Assembly (NCBI RefSeq): GCF_947260015.1
Contig: NZ_CAMYOM010000001.1
Span: 84,456 to 148,455, forward strand
DNA: 64,000 bases
Direction: 5' to 3'
Origin: an uncultured Eudoraea sp.
GTDB lineage: Bacteria; Bacteroidota; Bacteroidia; Flavobacteriales; Flavobacteriaceae
Shown: piece by piece, positions 40,416-51,094 of the stretch
Layout of the letters: each line of letters opens with the position of its first letter
Numbering within the stretch: the first letter of the stretch is position 1
Notes under the pieces: generated by a model
What the model was told of the DNA's origin: nothing
Databases searched by the model: none
Seen by the model: only the letters and a program-made list of their open reading frames with translations
Translations under genes and position numbers: made by a program

Positions 40416-41276
40416 ATGAAAAATTGGAAAGTATATGGCATATTCCTGGTTTTCGCACTAGTTTTTACAACTTCCTGTGAGAACTCTGATGAAGGAACAG
40501 ATGTTGCCAATAATCTGGCATTACCGCCATATGAATCTATGGTTATAGATTTTAGCGATTTTATCGATGATTCAAATTCGGGGAAAAGTACGGCCCTGAT
40601 GTATGATGAAAAAGCCCCCGATGGCAATTGGTTTTTTTCACGAATTGTTGTAGGGGTTTGGAATTCAGCACTTTTTACCACCTTGGCAGTACCCGTGGCC
40701 TCCTTCAAATCTGCTTTTGCAAATTCCCCAGAAAATTTAGGAGATAATAAATGGCAGTGGACTTATAGCGTAGATGGCTTTACAAGTAAATATACGGCGC
40801 TTCTTACAGGTGAGGTAACCGGAGAAGAAGTTCTTTGGGAAATGTATATTACCAAGGAAGGAATTGGAGCTTTTGAAAAATTATTATGGTTTACAGGAAG
40901 TTCCGCAATGGATGGTAATAGTGGATATTGGTTATTAAATGAAAGTGCAGAGAGACCAGATGCAATGTTAAGAATAGACTGGGAACGTTCAAATGACGAA
41001 ATTGGCAATATTCGATATACGTGGGTCAGAGCACTGGATGAACAAGAGAATGACGATATGTTTAAAGACAGCTATCTCGAATATGGACTTCAGGATGGTG
41101 ATTTGGATGCTTATTTTAAAGCATACGCTTACGACAGCAACTTACAGGATTTTAGTGATATTAGAATTGAATGGAGCAGAGATACCTTTGTGGGAAGAGT
41201 AATGGCATTTGATTACTTTGAAGATGAATTATGGCATTGCTGGGATAGTAATGGTGATGACGTTCAATGTGAATAA
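40416..41276 (+). CDS. Predicted lipoprotein, unknown function
   Basis: MKNWKVYGIFLVFALVFTTSC lipobox. Confidence 0.7.
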   Translation: MKNWKVYGIFLVFALVFTTSCENSDEGTDVANNLALPPYESMVIDFSDFIDDSNSGKSTALMYDEKAPDGNWFFSRIVVGVWNSALFTTLAVPVASFKSAFANSPENLGDNKWQWTYSVDGFTSKYTALLTGEVTGEEVLWEMYITKEGIGAFEKLLWFTGSSAMDGNSGYWLLNESAERPDAMLRIDWERSNDEIGNIRYTWVRALDEQENDDMFKDSYLEYGLQDGDLDAYFKAYAYDSNLQDFSDIRIEWSRDTFVGRVMAFDYFEDELWHCWDSNGDDVQCE

Positions 41277-41300
41277 TTAAGAATTTTAAATATATTATAT

Positions 41301-41332
41301 AACCCTGCATCTAAACGGATGCAGGGTTTTTT
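41301..41332 (+). terminator. Rho-independent-like terminator
   Basis: AACCCTGCATC-taaacg-GATGCAGGGTTTTTT. Confidence 0.85.
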
Positions 41333-41440
41333 AATTCTTATTCTCTCTAGAAATCCAATTACCAATTGATATATTAAATTTAGGCATTTATATTTTCGAC
41401 ATTTTGTATCTTTTGAAACAATAAATTATATCTGCCTATC

Positions 41441-42133
41441 ATGATTTTTACTAAGCCAAAAAACCTTTTAGTTATCTGCCTTTTTTTAATGGTTTCCATT
41501 TTGAGTGCCCAGGACTGGGCCCAACTTGGACACTTTGACACTGCTAATAAAGAATTACCCGATGCCAAAACCAATGAAAGCCGCGTGGTATTTATGGGAA
41601 ACTCTATTACCATTGGATGGTCTGATCATCAACCGGAGTTCTTTGAGGGTAAACCTTATGTAAATAGGGGAATAAGTGGCCAGACGACTCCCCAAATGCT
41701 GGTGCGGTTCCGAGAGGATGTTATTGATTTAAAGCCTAAAGTGGTTATTATACTTGCAGGAACAAATGACATTGCCGGGAACACAGGACCCTCAAGCTTG
41801 CAAATGATTGCAGATAATTTAATGTCTATGGCAGAATTGGCAGAGGCCAATGGTATAAAAGTTGTTTTATGTTCAGTATTGCCCGCTTATGATTACCCCT
41901 GGGCCCAGGGGCTTAATCCAAATGAAAAAATCCCGGTGCTAAATAATATGATAAAGAGCTATGCCGGTCGTAAAGGCTTTGTCTACCTGGATTATTTTTC
42001 TTCAATGACCGATGGCAAAAATGGACTTAGAGAAGATCTTGGTAGTGACGGGGTTCACCCTAATAAAAAAGGATTTGAGCTAATGGCTCCATTGGCTGAA
42101 AAAGCCATCGCTGATGCATTGGGTAGGCAATAG
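41441..42133 (+). CDS. SGNH/GDSL-type hydrolase
   Basis: VVFMGNSITIGW, NRGISGQTTPQMLVRF, ILAGTNDIAGNTGP, DGVHPNKKGFELM. Confidence 0.92.
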   Translation: MIFTKPKNLLVICLFLMVSILSAQDWAQLGHFDTANKELPDAKTNESRVVFMGNSITIGWSDHQPEFFEGKPYVNRGISGQTTPQMLVRFREDVIDLKPKVVIILAGTNDIAGNTGPSSLQMIADNLMSMAELAEANGIKVVLCSVLPAYDYPWAQGLNPNEKIPVLNNMIKSYAGRKGFVYLDYFSSMTDGKNGLREDLGSDGVHPNKKGFELMAPLAEKAIADALGRQ

Positions 42134-42304
42134 TGCTGCAATAGTGTAAAAAGGTTATACCCAGACCATTTCAGCTGCCGGCATAAAATTATACAAGAGT
42201 GTTAAAGATTCCGGAGGCTTCTAAGTTTCTGCAAAAAATGGATCTACTGTGCTTTTGAATGATTTTTTGGAAACAATAAAACAAATTCGCCAATTACCTT
42301 TTTA

Positions 42305-43312
42305 ATGAAAAATCAACTAATTAGCATATTAATACCATTTAAAAATACTTCGGTTTACCTGCCGGAGTGCGTTGATTCCATTTTATCTCAAAGTTACCAA
42401 AACTGGGAGGTCATTGCTGTAGACGATCACTCGGAGGATAACAGTCGTGCTATAGTTGAACAATATTCATCAAGAGATACCAGAATAAAAGTACATTCTA
42501 ATAAAGGAGATGGTATAATTTCAGCACTCAGGACAGCCTATTATTTGAGCAAAGGTCAATTGTTTACAAGAATGGATTCTGATGATATTATGAATTCCAA
42601 TAAGCTGGAAATCATGGCTTCAGCATTAGAAAAACATGGAAAAGGACATATTGCCATAGGAGGTGTTCGTTATTTTTCGGATCGTGGAGTCGGCAATGGT
42701 TATATGCGATATGAAAAATGGTTGAACAAACTCACCGCCAAAGGAGAAAACTACTCTGAAATCTATAAAGAATGCGTTATCCCCTCCCCTTGCTGGATGG
42801 TCCATAAAAAAGATCTGGAAGAAAGCGGTGCTTTTGAGCATAATAGATACCCCGAAGATTATGATCTTGCATTTCGATTTTATGAACGGGGTTTGCAATG
42901 TATTCCCTGTAGTGAGATATTACACCTTTGGCGCGACTATGACAGCAGAACCTCAAGAACCAGTGAGCACTATGCTCAGAATTATTTTTTACATTTAAAA
43001 CTATATTACTTTCTAAAGCTTCACCATGATCACATGCGACCTTTAACCGTTTGGGGTGCCGGGGAAAAAGGGAAAAGCACTGCCAGAGAGCTGTTAAAAC
43101 AGAATATTCCGTTTTATTGGTTATGTGATAACCCAAAAAAAATAGGTAAAAATATTTATGGACAGGAATTAATGCATTTTAATTTTCTAATTGAACTTAA
43201 AAACCCCCAAAGTATAATTACTGTTGCAAATGAAGAGGCTCAGGAAATGATCACAAATTTCTTTTCAAATTTGGGTCAATCCCCAATGTTCGATTATTTT
43301 TTCTTTTGTTAA
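42305..43312 (+). CDS. Family 2 glycosyltransferase with C-terminal Rossmann-like domain
   Basis: SILIPFKNTSVYLPECVDSILSQSYQNWEVIAVDDHSEDNS, RMDSDD, C-terminal LTVWGAGEKGKSTARELLKQ. Confidence 0.88.
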   Translation: MKNQLISILIPFKNTSVYLPECVDSILSQSYQNWEVIAVDDHSEDNSRAIVEQYSSRDTRIKVHSNKGDGIISALRTAYYLSKGQLFTRMDSDDIMNSNKLEIMASALEKHGKGHIAIGGVRYFSDRGVGNGYMRYEKWLNKLTAKGENYSEIYKECVIPSPCWMVHKKDLEESGAFEHNRYPEDYDLAFRFYERGLQCIPCSEILHLWRDYDSRTSRTSEHYAQNYFLHLKLYYFLKLHHDHMRPLTVWGAGEKGKSTARELLKQNIPFYWLCDNPKKIGKNIYGQELMHFNFLIELKNPQSIITVANEEAQEMITNFFSNLGQSPMFDYFFFC

Positions 43313-43469
43313 AGAATAAATTTTTTTAACCAACCATGAATAATCTATTTTGGGTGGACTCAGCATATATATTAATTTTATTTTTTCATTCAACTCGTTT
43401 TACTTCCTAATTTTGTCATAATTACTAGGCAATATCTTCTCAATACTTTATATATTTGTCAAATCAAAA

Positions 43470-45398
43470 TTGGGAATGCTGTTTAAATATCCGGAACTCC
43501 TTTGGGCCTTTTTTCTGCTGCTAATTCCAATATTAATTCACCTCTTTCAACTTCGGAGATTTAAAAAAACTCCTTTTACCAACGTAAAGCTTTTACAAAA
43601 AGTAGTTGCGCAATCCCGTAAAAGCAGTACTATAAAAAAATGGCTGTTACTTTTCTCCCGTCTATTGTTACTTTCGGGTCTTATCCTTGCTTTTTCACAA
43701 CCGTATTTCGCTAAGGAGTCGGTCTCATATGCCAAAGAAACCGTAATATACCTGGATAACTCATTTAGCATGCAGGCTAAAACAGAGAATGGAACCCTGC
43801 TACAGGATGCAGTTCAGAAGTTATTACAAGGTCTTCCTAAGGATAATACTTTTAGTATTTTCACTAATGAGCAAGTTTTTAGGAACGTTACCTTGATGGA
43901 TATTGGCAATGAGCTTTTGACCCTACCCTATACTTATAATCAGTTAGGGCTTAAGGATGTGCTTCTTAAGGGGAATAATTTCTTTAGTGAAGATGAAAAA
44001 TCTATTAAATATTTGGTACTGGTCTCAGATTTTCAAAACAGAACCGCCATCCGGGAATCCGATACTCTTGGAAATATCCAAACTTTTATGGTTCGCTTTG
44101 ATGCCGTAAATCTTGAAAATACTGTTTTGGATTCGGCGTATATAGCTGAGGTAAATGCAACTACAATAGACCTTTCTGTTAATTTAACTACAACAGGTTC
44201 TTTGGAGACTATCCCTGTTTCTTTATATAATGATGATAAGTTAATTGCCAAAACGGCAGCAACTTTTGATAAGAACAGAAAATCTAATGTTGTATTTACA
44301 TTACCTTCAAATGAAGTTATTATTGGCAAAATTGAAATATCAGATATTGGGTTGCCTTATGACAATCAGTTGTTTTTTAATATTAACCAAAAGGACAAAA
44401 TCAAAGTATTATCTGTAAGTGAGTCAGATAGTGAGTTTTTAAAAAGAATATTTACCGAAGATGAATTCATATTTACAGATGTGCGAATGAATAATCTTAA
44501 TTACAGCATACTGGAGTCGCAAAATCTTATAATTTTAAACGAAATTAAAACTATTCCTGTATCACTCAAAAACACTTTAAGCAATTATGTTCAAAAAGGT
44601 GGTCATCTGATGATTATCCCGGCTTTTGATGCAAATATTGAAAGTTATAATAGCTTCATCGGAAATTATTATTCTACTTCTTTTGTAAATAGAATTGATG
44701 AGGAACGTAACGTAACGGGAATTAATTTTGATCATCCTCTTTACAAGAATGTATTTGCCCAAAGAGTAAACAATTTTCAATATCCAAGGGTAACGAGCTA
44801 TTTCAAAACAAGAACAATGGCGCCTAAAGTACTTTCATTACAGGATCAATCTCCTTTCCTTGTAGGACAGGATGGTATATACTTGTTTACCGCTGCAATG
44901 ATTAATACAAATTCTAATTTTAAGAATTCACCTCTTATTGTACCTACAATTTATAGTATTGGAGCAAATAGTCTTAAATCGCCCAAATTATATAATACCA
45001 TGGGTCAAATAACCACAATAGATGTTAAAGCTGTAAGTGCAAGGGATAATATTCTAAAGGTCACTCAGAAAGAATATGAATTTATTCCAGAACAGCAGTC
45101 TTTTTCTAATAAAACTATTTTAACCTTTAATTACAATCCTAATAAAGATGGTGTTTATGTGATTAGTGAAGAATCCAGACCTATTCAAAATATTAGTTTT
45201 AATTACCCCAGAACAGAAAGCGAAGCTATATATGCTGATTTGGACACATTAAATAGGAATACCACCTTAAATAATTTAACGGAAGTCTTTGAAACCATGG
45301 AAAAAGACAACAGAGTAACTGAGCTATGGAAATGGTTTGCTATTTTTGCTTTGCTTTTTATGCTGGCCGAAGTTCTTATTCAAAAAATATTTAAATGA
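43470..45398 (+). CDS. BatA N-terminal-domain membrane protein
   Basis: PELLWAFFLLLIPILIHLFQLRRFKKTPFTNVKLLQKV; VIYLDNSFSMQAK. Confidence 0.85.
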   Translation: MGMLFKYPELLWAFFLLLIPILIHLFQLRRFKKTPFTNVKLLQKVVAQSRKSSTIKKWLLLFSRLLLLSGLILAFSQPYFAKESVSYAKETVIYLDNSFSMQAKTENGTLLQDAVQKLLQGLPKDNTFSIFTNEQVFRNVTLMDIGNELLTLPYTYNQLGLKDVLLKGNNFFSEDEKSIKYLVLVSDFQNRTAIRESDTLGNIQTFMVRFDAVNLENTVLDSAYIAEVNATTIDLSVNLTTTGSLETIPVSLYNDDKLIAKTAATFDKNRKSNVVFTLPSNEVIIGKIEISDIGLPYDNQLFFNINQKDKIKVLSVSESDSEFLKRIFTEDEFIFTDVRMNNLNYSILESQNLIILNEIKTIPVSLKNTLSNYVQKGGHLMIIPAFDANIESYNSFIGNYYSTSFVNRIDEERNVTGINFDHPLYKNVFAQRVNNFQYPRVTSYFKTRTMAPKVLSLQDQSPFLVGQDGIYLFTAAMINTNSNFKNSPLIVPTIYSIGANSLKSPKLYNTMGQITTIDVKAVSARDNILKVTQKEYEFIPEQQSFSNKTILTFNYNPNKDGVYVISEESRPIQNISFNYPRTESEAIYADLDTLNRNTTLNNLTEVFETMEKDNRVTELWKWFAIFALLFMLAEVLIQKIFK

Positions 45399-46648
45399 AC
45401 ATCCTTCTAAAATCTGCCACAATTGTTGATAAAACCAACAGTAAACTTCATCTAAAAAAACGTGATATTCTTGTTCTTAATGGGGTTATTGAAGAAATAT
45501 CTACCTTGATTAAACCTGCCAGGAATACAAAAACACTAAACTTCAAAAATTTGCATGTCTCTACTGGTTGGTTTGACAGCAGTGTAAGTTTTGGTGAACC
45601 TGGATATGAAGAACGTGAAACCATTAATAATGGGCTCCTTGTGGCTGCGAGAAGCGGATATACAGATATTGTTCTTAACCCGAACACTTATCCACTTCCG
45701 GATAGCAGCGGCGCAATTATTTTTTTGAAAAATGCTGCAAAAGGACAGACTACAAAAATACACCCTTTAGGGACTCTTACAGTACTTAGTGAAGGCATTG
45801 ATCTTGCTGAGCTTTATGACATGCAGAATTCTGGAGCCGTTGGTTTCTATGATTTTAAGAGATCTATTTCAAATTCCAATCTATTAAAGATAGCATTGCA
45901 ATACTCCCAGGATTTTAAGGGATTAGTTTATTCTTTTCCAATGGATAAGCAAATAATGAGTAAAGGTATTGTTAATGAAGGTATTTCTTCAACAAGGGTT
46001 GGTTTAAAGGGAATTCCGGCACTGGCGGAAGAACTTCAAATTGCCAGAGACCTTTTTATTCTGCAATACACAGGTGGATTTCTCCATATCCCCACGATAT
46101 CTACAGCCAAGTCAGTTAGGCTTATTGGAGAAGCTAAACGAAAGGGGCTTAACGTAAGTTGCAGTGTTGCTGTGCATAATTTGTTATTTTCTGACGATGT
46201 TTTGGACAGCTTTGATAGTAATTACAAGGTTTTACCTCCACTTCGAACAAGCAAAGATATAAGTGCTTTGAAAAAAGGTCTTAAAGAAGGTATTATAGAT
46301 TTTGTGACCTCAGATCATACACCAATTGATATTGAAGAAAAACGCATAGAATTTGACAATGCTGCTTATGGCACAATAGGTCTTGAAAATGCGTTTGGTG
46401 TTTTAAATGAGCTGTTCGACACCGAAACGGCCGTCTCCTTTTTATCTAAAGGGAGGGAACGTTTCGGATTAAGTCCGGTGACGATAAAAAAGGGTTCTTT
46501 GGCGAATCTTACTCTTTTTGATCCTGAGTCTGAATTTATTTACACAAAAAAACATAGTAAATCGACTTCTAAGAACAGTATGTTCTTTGGCGAAAAAATG
46601 AAAGGTAAGGTTTACGGAATAATAGCAAACAATCAAATAATAGTCTGA
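45395..46648 (+). CDS. pyrC: Dihydroorotase-family amidohydrolase
   Basis: DSSVSFGEPGYEERETINNGLLVAARSGYTDIVLNPNTYP; DFVTSDHTPIDIEEKRIEFDNAAYGTIGLE. Confidence 0.82.
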   Translation: MNILLKSATIVDKTNSKLHLKKRDILVLNGVIEEISTLIKPARNTKTLNFKNLHVSTGWFDSSVSFGEPGYEERETINNGLLVAARSGYTDIVLNPNTYPLPDSSGAIIFLKNAAKGQTTKIHPLGTLTVLSEGIDLAELYDMQNSGAVGFYDFKRSISNSNLLKIALQYSQDFKGLVYSFPMDKQIMSKGIVNEGISSTRVGLKGIPALAEELQIARDLFILQYTGGFLHIPTISTAKSVRLIGEAKRKGLNVSCSVAVHNLLFSDDVLDSFDSNYKVLPPLRTSKDISALKKGLKEGIIDFVTSDHTPIDIEEKRIEFDNAAYGTIGLENAFGVLNELFDTETAVSFLSKGRERFGLSPVTIKKGSLANLTLFDPESEFIYTKKHSKSTSKNSMFFGEKMKGKVYGIIANNQIIV

Positions 46649-46687
46649 TCAAAGAATAATTTAAGTAATTGTTATAAAAATAAGGCT

Positions 46688-47017
46688 TTGGGACAAGATT
46701 CAGTAGCAAAAGGTAAAACAACAGCAATAATAGCTTATTTCACTATTATTGGCTCTTTAATAGCAATAACCATGAATATGGAGCCAAAAAATGAATTTGC
46801 CAGATTCCATACCAGGCAGGCATTTGGTTTACATCTGGTTTTTATGGGCTGCGCACTATTCTTAAGTCAGTGGTTCAATTTTTTTGTATGGTTGGGCCTT
46901 TATATATTTTATTTTGTCCTTTGGATGTATGGACTTTTGGGCGCCCTAAATAATAAAAAACAAGCTGTTCCAATCTTCGGATCTTCATTTCAGCATTGGT
47001 TTACATTTATTCAATAA
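46688..47017 (+). CDS. Small membrane protein (DUF4870-like), TTG start
   Basis: TTIIAYFTIIGSLIAITMNMEPKNEFARFHTRQAFGLHL-type pattern. Confidence 0.65.
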   Translation: MGQDSVAKGKTTAIIAYFTIIGSLIAITMNMEPKNEFARFHTRQAFGLHLVFMGCALFLSQWFNFFVWLGLYIFYFVLWMYGLLGALNNKKQAVPIFGSSFQHWFTFIQ

Positions 47018-47018
47018 T

Positions 47019-47678
47019 ATGAAAACAGTTCCCTTATCCTTATACCATATAATTCGTCCTTCCTTAATAGAAGATAGGCGACCACCTGTTATCTTTCTCT
47101 TTCATGGTTACGGCAGCAACGAAGAAGATTTGTTTTCATTCGCCTCAGAATTACCTTCAGAATGTTTTATTATTTCTACCAGAGGTCCATACCAATTACC
47201 TCCATTTGGTAATGCCTGGTATGCCATCAACTTTGATGCATCATATGGAAAATGGAGTGATGAGGAACAGGCAATCTCATCCAGAAACAAAATTGTAAAT
47301 TTTATTGAGGAAGCTTGTGAAGCTTATCAATTGGATAAAGACAATGTCACCTTGCTGGGCTTTAGCCAGGGTACAGTATTGAGCTATGCGGTTGCACTTT
47401 CATTTCCGGATAAGGTTAAAAATGTAGTGGCCCTAAGCGGCTATATAGACGAGAATATCCTCGAGAAGGATTATGCTCAAAAAGACCATAAAAATCTTAA
47501 CATTTACGCATCCCACGGTCAGGTAGACCAGGTAATCCCATCTGAATGGGCTCAAAAAGCGCCCATTCTCTTAAAAAAACTGGGCATTAACCATAAATAT
47601 GAGGAATTTCCAGTAGGTCATGGGGTTTCGGCCGAAAATTTTTATTCCTTTAGAAAATGGCTAGAAGAAAATATTTAA
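47019..47678 (+). CDS. Alpha/beta hydrolase (phospholipase/carboxylesterase family)
   Basis: FLFHGYGSNEEDLFSFA, LLGFSQGTVLSYAVAL (GxSxG), ASHGQVDQVIPS, VGHGVS. Confidence 0.9.
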   Translation: MKTVPLSLYHIIRPSLIEDRRPPVIFLFHGYGSNEEDLFSFASELPSECFIISTRGPYQLPPFGNAWYAINFDASYGKWSDEEQAISSRNKIVNFIEEACEAYQLDKDNVTLLGFSQGTVLSYAVALSFPDKVKNVVALSGYIDENILEKDYAQKDHKNLNIYASHGQVDQVIPSEWAQKAPILLKKLGINHKYEEFPVGHGVSAENFYSFRKWLEENI

Positions 47679-48169
47679 TTACTCCTGGTATATAAAAGAT
47701 GATCCATCATTGTAAAATCAACACCCATATCATCTTTTAACTCGTATCTCAAAAATAGTTCTCCCCAATATTTACCATCGGAAAAATCGGCTATTATCCA
47801 TTGATGATTCAGTATTTTTATCTTATTGATCTTAAAATCACTTTCCATACCTTCATACGGAACTAATGGATTATCTCCTTTCTTTTCATTGGTTTCCAAT
47901 AACTTATCTGAAATATAGCGCGAAGGGTTTTCCAGTCTAAGGTGATCATAATATGACAAGGCATCATCATTATTTTGCAATGAAAAATATTGCATATCAA
48001 AAACCTGAAGTTGTAATTTTTGCACAGAATCCTGAAGTACGTTAACTTCAGACTCCAGGTTCTGAATTTTTAAATCCTTATTCTCCAGCATGGTATTGCT
48101 ACTTACAAATAAGTAAAGCGATAACAAAGCGGCAAAAATGAACAGGTAAATAAATATTCTACTTTTCAT
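47675..48169 (-). CDS. Uncharacterised membrane-anchored protein with coiled-coil stretch
   Basis: N-terminal TM, LKIQNLESEVNVLQDSVQKLQLQ. Confidence 0.6.
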   Translation of the reverse strand: MKSRIFIYLFIFAALLSLYLFVSSNTMLENKDLKIQNLESEVNVLQDSVQKLQLQVFDMQYFSLQNNDDALSYYDHLRLENPSRYISDKLLETNEKKGDNPLVPYEGMESDFKINKIKILNHQWIIADFSDGKYWGELFLRYELKDDMGVDFTMMDHLLYTRSN

Positions 48170-48218
48170 AAAATTAAAGATTCAATTATCAAACTATCTA
48201 AAATTATTTTTTTGTAGC

Positions 48219-48983
48219 TCAAACCGAGACAACAAGATTGTCATATGCTAAATGCACATTTTTAGGTAATTTCTCTTCCACTTCATCATGAAAACCCATA
48301 TAATGGCTGATATGAGAAAGATACGCTATGTCTGGTTTAATTATATCAACTAATTCAAGAGCTTCTTCCAGGTTTAAATGAGAATGATGTGGCTCTATAC
48401 GTAATGCATTTACTGACAGCACCTTAACTCCTTTTATTTTATTTATTTCTTCATCAGAAATAGTCTTAACATCTGTAAGGTATGCAAAGTCACCTATTCT
48501 ATATCCATAAACCCTTAACCGATTATGAAATGCCTCAATTGGTATTGCTTGCAGGTCTCCGATTATGAAGGGTTCATTATTCTGTATCAGCTTAACCTTT
48601 ATCGCCGGAGCCCCCGGATACCTGTTCTCATCTGCAAAAATATAGTCAAATCTCCTTTTTAATGCGAGTATTACATCTTCATGAGCATAAACAGGAATAT
48701 CCCCCTGTCTAAAGAAAAAAGGGCGGATATCATCTATACCTGATGTATGATCTGCATGTTCATGAGTAAATAAAATACCATCTAATTTGGTAACTTTATG
48801 AGTTAACATCTGCTGCCTGAAATCAGGACCACAATCAATTACATAATTATAGTCTTTCCATGAAATCAGAACAGAAACTCGAAGTCTTTTATCCTTGGGA
48901 TTTTTACTTAAACAGACCGGATGATTACTGCCAATAACCGGAATTCCCTGCGATGTGCCAGTGCCTAAAAAAGTTATTTTCAA
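48219..48983 (-). CDS. MBL-fold metallohydrolase (PhnP-like)
   Basis: FLGTGTSQGIPVIGSNHPVC, FTHEHADHTSGIDDIRPF, LSHISHYMGFH. Confidence 0.92.
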   Translation of the reverse strand: MKITFLGTGTSQGIPVIGSNHPVCLSKNPKDKRLRVSVLISWKDYNYVIDCGPDFRQQMLTHKVTKLDGILFTHEHADHTSGIDDIRPFFFRQGDIPVYAHEDVILALKRRFDYIFADENRYPGAPAIKVKLIQNNEPFIIGDLQAIPIEAFHNRLRVYGYRIGDFAYLTDVKTISDEEINKIKGVKVLSVNALRIEPHHSHLNLEEALELVDIIKPDIAYLSHISHYMGFHDEVEEKLPKNVHLAYDNLVVSV

Positions 48984-49068
48984 CCTGTCATCTATTTATT
49001 TCAAATTTATAACTTATTTATTTAATAGATACCCCAATCTTATTAACTTTGCTTAAAGCAAACTATAT

Positions 49069-50526
49069 ATGGCTTCAGTATTCAAAAAGGATCGGGCTTT
49101 TGAAAATATGCCCTCAATAAAGGCTAAGACCCTTAGAATAAATCTAAATCCCGATATCTACGGGACCTTTGCGGAAATAGGTGCCGGACAAGAAACCGCC
49201 AGGTGGTTTTTCAGATCAGGTGGCGCCTCAGGCACAATAGCTAAGGCTATGAGTGCCTATGACAAATCCTTTAGCGATGCCGTTTATGGTGTAGAATCTG
49301 CAGGAAGGTATGTTACTCAAAGCAGGCTTAAAAAAATGCTTTCGCATGAAATGCAACTTATGGAAGAACGGATTAGTAGAGAAGAAAATCCGGATAAACT
49401 TTTCTTTACTTATGCAAATACGGTCGCAACTATAGACTTTTCAAAGCGATATAAAGGCCATGGCTGGGTAGGAATTCGTTTTCAATTAGATCCAACTCAA
49501 AAGGAATTTGACGAAATCATTTTGCATGTCAGGTTTATGCAAAACGAAGCACGACTACAGCAGGAGACCCTAGGTATAGTTGGTGTAAATCTCATTTACG
49601 GTGCATTTTACAAGTATAATAAACCCAGAAAATTATTAAAATACCTCTATGATCATATTGACCGGGATACCCTGGAGATTGATATGGTAAATTTCTCGGG
49701 TCCAAATTTCAATAATGTTGACAATAGGCTAATGAGTCTTCAGCTTATCAGAAATGATATGACTGATGCGGTCATGTTTGGCCCTGACGGAAATAATCTT
49801 CTTCCGGCTGCTATTCTATATAAGAAGAATATCCTTGCACTTAGGGGGAGTTTTAGGCCTGTGACTAAGGTGAACATGGATATGTTTGAAAAATCCTATG
49901 AAATTTTTATACGTGATCCGGCAGTTGATGAAGATAATTCCATAGTAATATTTGAAATTACATTGTCTAATTTAAGAGCTTCTGGTGAAATAGATGAAAG
50001 TGATTTTATGGACCGGGCCAAATTATTGTGTTCATTAGGACATTCGGTAATGATATCCAAATTTCAGGAATATTTTAAGTTGGTTGAATACTTTAACAAC
50101 TATACGAAAGCGAAAATTGGTCTTACAATGGGAGTTAATAATCTTGTAGACATTTTTGATGAAAAATATTACAGACATCTAAGTGGTGGTATTTTAGAAG
50201 CTTTTGGCAAGTTATTCTTTAAAGAACTCATTGTATATCTCTATCCAATGAAGAATCCGGAGACCGGTCAGATCATGACTAGTAACAATGTGAAGGTTCA
50301 TCCGAGAATGAAAGAGTTATACAAATTTTTTAAGTACAATGGGAAAGTAATGGATATTATAGACTACGATACTGAAATTATGGACATATTCTCCAGAGAT
50401 GTATTGAAAAAAATCACGAGTGGAGAAGGTGGTTGGGAGAAAATGTTGCCAGAAGGTATTTCGGAAATAATAAAGAAAGAACACCTTTTTATGCGAACTG
50501 ACGATAAACTAAAAGAAAAAGTTTAA
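49069..50526 (+). CDS. Large conserved protein of unknown function
   Basis: Long well-formed ORF; NLNPDIYGTFAEIGAGQETARWFFRSGGASGTIAKAMSAYDKSFSDAVYG; no signal peptide. Confidence 0.75.
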   Translation: MASVFKKDRAFENMPSIKAKTLRINLNPDIYGTFAEIGAGQETARWFFRSGGASGTIAKAMSAYDKSFSDAVYGVESAGRYVTQSRLKKMLSHEMQLMEERISREENPDKLFFTYANTVATIDFSKRYKGHGWVGIRFQLDPTQKEFDEIILHVRFMQNEARLQQETLGIVGVNLIYGAFYKYNKPRKLLKYLYDHIDRDTLEIDMVNFSGPNFNNVDNRLMSLQLIRNDMTDAVMFGPDGNNLLPAAILYKKNILALRGSFRPVTKVNMDMFEKSYEIFIRDPAVDEDNSIVIFEITLSNLRASGEIDESDFMDRAKLLCSLGHSVMISKFQEYFKLVEYFNNYTKAKIGLTMGVNNLVDIFDEKYYRHLSGGILEAFGKLFFKELIVYLYPMKNPETGQIMTSNNVKVHPRMKELYKFFKYNGKVMDIIDYDTEIMDIFSRDVLKKITSGEGGWEKMLPEGISEIIKKEHLFMRTDDKLKEKV

Positions 50527-50540
50527 CGCTAAATTCGATA

Positions 50541-50571
50541 AAAAAAGGCCTTAATTATTAGGGCCTTTTTT
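50541..50571 (+). terminator. Rho-independent-like terminator
   Basis: AAAAAAGGCCttaattattaGGGCCTTTTTT. Confidence 0.75.
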
Positions 50572-50589
50572 AATGCTGATAGTTTCATT

Positions 50590-51039
50590 CTAAAGAATCT
50601 GGGCAGCGTGATCTTTGGTTTTAACTTTGTCAATAACCTTTAGAACGAAACCGTTTTCGTCAACAATAAAGGTCTTTCTGTGAATACCATCGTATTCCCT
50701 GCCCATAAATTTTTTAGGACCCCAGACTCCAAATGCATTAATTACGGTATGATCTTCATCGGCCAAAAGTGGAAAAGGAAATTCGTATTTATTCCTAAAA
50801 CCAGCTTGTTTTTTTTGAGAATCCTCACTGACCCCCAATAGTTCATAGCCTTTTGACTGCAGTTCTGCATAATTATCCCTAAGATTACAGGCTTCAGCAG
50901 TACATCCTGGGGTATTAGCCCTCGGATAAAAAAATACAACTAACTTTTTACCGGAATAATCGCTTAATTTTACCAAATTGCCATCCTGATCAACAGATGA
51001 AAAGTCAGGGACTTTATCACCTTCTTTAAGTGTGTTCAT
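50590..51039 (-). CDS. bcp: Thioredoxin-dependent thiol peroxidase (BCP family)
   Basis: GDKVPDFSSVDQDGNLVKLSDYSGKKLVVFFYPRANTPGCTAEACNLRD. Confidence 0.95.
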   Translation of the reverse strand: MNTLKEGDKVPDFSSVDQDGNLVKLSDYSGKKLVVFFYPRANTPGCTAEACNLRDNYAELQSKGYELLGVSEDSQKKQAGFRNKYEFPFPLLADEDHTVINAFGVWGPKKFMGREYDGIHRKTFIVDENGFVLKVIDKVKTKDHAAQIL

Positions 51040-51094
51040 AATTTATTTTCAATTAATTTTGTGTTTATTTTATTCATTGTAAAATTAAACAAAA

